Below, piece by piece: positions 61,418-64,000 of a stretch of DNA of 64,000 bases (position 1 is the stretch's first letter; each line of letters starts with the position of its first letter). Both the position numbers and the translations under genes were made by a program. The DNA comes from Allacma fusca (taxonomy: Eukaryota > Arthropoda > Collembola > Symphypleona > Sminthuridae), in the NCBI GenBank assembly GCA_947179485.1, contig OX359247.1, positions 27,876,801-27,940,800 of the forward strand, given 5' to 3'. The notes beneath the pieces are model-generated. The model was not told where the DNA came from and searched no databases. It saw nothing but the letters and a program-made list of their open reading frames with translations.

Positions 61418-64000
61418 CTGAAAAAATGTCGGAAAAAATAATTATTGCTGATATTAGCTTCAACCCAACTGTTTCACAAAGGATACCTTTAATTCAAAGA
61501 ACGACTGCTTATAAATATTTTTCGAATTAATATTCTTATTATAAAATTAATAGTAGAATCGCCAACTATCCCAGTACTTAGGATTCAAACAGAAACTCAC
61601 CGATCACAATTCTAAAACATGTATGTATTTACATATTCACAGACGGACGGCAACCGAAGAACGGACATAGAAAGCTCAAGTCAGCTTTTTGAGTACAATA
61701 CAAAAGTCATGTGAGAGTAGCGTAGCGGAGTGGAACGTACAAAAGCTCGTGGCACATGCTTCAATCGTGCTGTATTTTGGGTTGGCTGTAATAAGATGGG
61801 GCAATGGTGATCCAGGCAAGGGCAGCTTACTGTACAGTACGGCTAACTGTACTTTTCTCTCCCGTTCGGAACAATAAAATTGTATTATTTTTATAAGTAA
61901 ATAGTTCTTATTCCAGAAATATGTTCAAGAATAATAATTTGTATACATCAGTGGGAACGAAAATAAAAATTATGAAGCTCAGTTGAGTTAATCCATGTTG
62001 CACTAAAATAATAATAATTGTAGTCCTGTAATAAATCTTTTTTCTAACTACTTTTTGAACTCCTAAAATCCGAGACTTGTGGCAATCCGAGATGTCCAAA
62101 TGAAATGATCTTCTTCTGCGCCTTCAATGGGTAATTTAAAAAAATTACATTCCTTCTTCTTACTATTGAATGAAGCGAATTCACCCTTCCTTCAAAAACA
62201 GCCCTCGTTCATTTCGAGCCTTCATTATTGCAAAAATTATAGAAATGTATCAAAACGATTTTTGAAAATGAAGTAGTTTTGATCAACATTATCATCACAT
62301 ATAGATGTCATGATTGAAAGTTCATGCAAATATTTAATAACATTCTCATTTCTGCCTTCCCTTGTATTTTATATTTGAGGCATCATCCGTGTGAAGCCTG
62401 TAATACACTCGAAGGCTACTTCAATCCCGCTCCCGCCGTTCCTTCGCTTACTATTTTTGGGAAATTTTATGAAGACTTCCCTCAAACTTGGAGAAAAAAT
62501 TCAGCCTATTTTATTCCTGCACGCGAATCTGTGAGCTACCTTCAATGAAGCCTTCTTTTGAAGGCTAGTCTTCGAACTTCTGGACATGTGTGAGCAAAAT
62601 AGGGATGAATTTCCTGGATTTTAATTCGCAGTCGAAATTGGTGACGGCTGCGGTCTGTGAGGAACTTTTTGGAGAAAAAATCTTAAAATTGACGGAATCT
62701 TGGAGAAGTGCTTTTAGTAGTAAGGATACATAATAGATAATAGGTGAGTCATGGGGGAATGCCTACAGGACCTTAAAGAAATAAATAAAATAAAATAACA
62801 ATATATATAATAGGAGACTTTTCCCTTGGAAATCATTTCTAGTGTTTGGTAACAGTATGCATATGCAGGCTCCGCTGACACCATGTGGATACGAGTATTT
62901 GCAGTACAATTGAGCATGGTAACTAGGAACTTTTGTGAGGTAACTGTAAACTTGATTTTGGAAGTAAACTGTTAGAAAATGTCTTGGTCGAAAATTTGGG
63001 AGGGGGGGGGGGAATTATTTATTGAATGGGAAAATAATTTACAAAAGGTTATACGCACGCTGTCAGTGCCGTAAAATAAATTAGGGTAAGAAACATTAGA
63101 TGCTGTGTTTGGTCCAGTCTTAATGGTTATTGGATTCATAGGAATTGTCTTGAGATGGTTTAAGAGGGTGAGATGAAATCAACTCCGCATTACATATGAT
63201 ACCCTACCGGTTGAATTTCATGCTGAGATTATGCACACGCAGGGAGGGGAAAGTCCGTGCGGAAATGACTGGACAGAATGACCAATGGTGCTGAGATTCT
63301 CTTGACTTTCAATTTCAACGATAGCATCTCAATTGATGAACTCTCTGCGAATCACTTAACTGACTCCAATTCCCATTAAATTACTTCTATCGTCCGTCAT
63401 TAATAACAAAATCATGGGTTTGGGCTCGGGAAGGAAGGGCCAAGCGAGGGAAGGAAATACCACCAAAAGCTATCCTTTTTTTTTTTACAGAGGGCTATCA
63501 AAGCCCCATAATACAATACCAGTATCAATAATGACCACCGCAAAATGTACTCCCAGAAAATCATTCATCACAATGAGATTCATCCGTAGAAAAGAAACAA
63601 TCTCCATTGTATTTGGTGTCTGCCCCTTTTGGTATCAGTTTTTAATTGCTTTCACCCATCCACAACTAAGGATTTCTTGGAAGCATGCCAGAACAGGGAG
63701 GACAGAATGATTGAAAAAATAAAGGTTATTATTGAATGAAGAAGTTGACAAGGTTTTTAAAGTTGAGAGGTGCAATCGTAGAAAATAAAGTGTTTTGGCA
63801 GTGAGGATAATAATTCCAAGTGACTGTGTGGTGGTGGTGGTTGTATACTTATGTGCTCGTATAAGCGGAATGTGGAGGCTCATTTGAAATTCAAATGGGG
63901 TGAGCGAGCAAAGTTTTTTGGTATTTGGCCCGGGTGAAATCCCCGTATAAGCACCCGGGATTTAGTCCGGTCGCAATCATTCTGACCCCCTGCTGACACT
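61418..64000. other. Right-hand flank, no gene recognised
   Basis: The promoter side of CSN3 plus AT-rich sequence. 63000-63012 contains a G run of at least 11; 63828-63840 has GGT repeats. Small open frames (62324-62548, 63414-63710) show no motif or splice partner. Confidence 0.45.

Noticed and set aside
63414-63710. 98-codon + strand open frame near the right edge
   Set aside because: Low-complexity start, no motif, no supporting splice structure.
1-64000. tRNA or rRNA genes, CRISPR arrays, bacterial-type operons
   Set aside because: No cloverleaf with proper A/B boxes, no rRNA-like blocks and no regularly spaced repeat array were seen. The window is eukaryotic throughout.

Overview
This is a eukaryotic, animal window, most likely from an arthropod. 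It is AT-rich, its genes are split by GT-AG introns, and it carries three conserved animal genes. I cannot place the species more closely from sequence alone.

Layout. (1) 1-17875, + strand: the 3' four-fifths of a beta-heavy spectrin gene (karst type), entering part-way through the spectrin repeat that holds the SH3 domain and running through about 26 repeats, a PH domain and a Pro/Ser-rich tail to the stop codon. I resolve 21 coding exons whose splice phases all agree. (2) 17876-53640: about 36 kb of nested, decayed mobile DNA. It contains several short hAT-type MITEs (three with 8-bp target duplications on both sides), a ~6 kb DNA transposon with matched terminal inverted repeats and a split transposase-like gene, a BEL/Pao retrotransposon interrupted by a MITE, at least five LINE fragments, a Ty3/Gypsy-type integrase fragment beside a 68-bp direct repeat, a broken zBED-type hAT transposase spread over ~4 kb, and a broken Polinton/Maverick-type major capsid gene. 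(3) 53644-57166, - strand: TBL3/Utp13, a WD40 protein of the small-subunit processome, in ten exons that join in frame. (4) 59323 to about 61417, - strand: COP9 signalosome subunit 3, with seven firm exons and a tentative N-terminus. (5) 61418-64000: no gene recognised.

The three host genes serve unrelated jobs (apical membrane skeleton, ribosome assembly, cullin deneddylation) and show no functional linkage. TBL3 and CSN3 lie head-to-tail on the same strand about 2.2 kb apart. I found no clearly new biological system. The points most worth checking are the Polinton capsid relic, the ~6 kb transposon whose right end falls exactly inside a LINE reverse-transcriptase motif, the 68-bp direct repeat with convergent coding remains, the MITE families, and the in-frame skippable exons of the spectrin gene.
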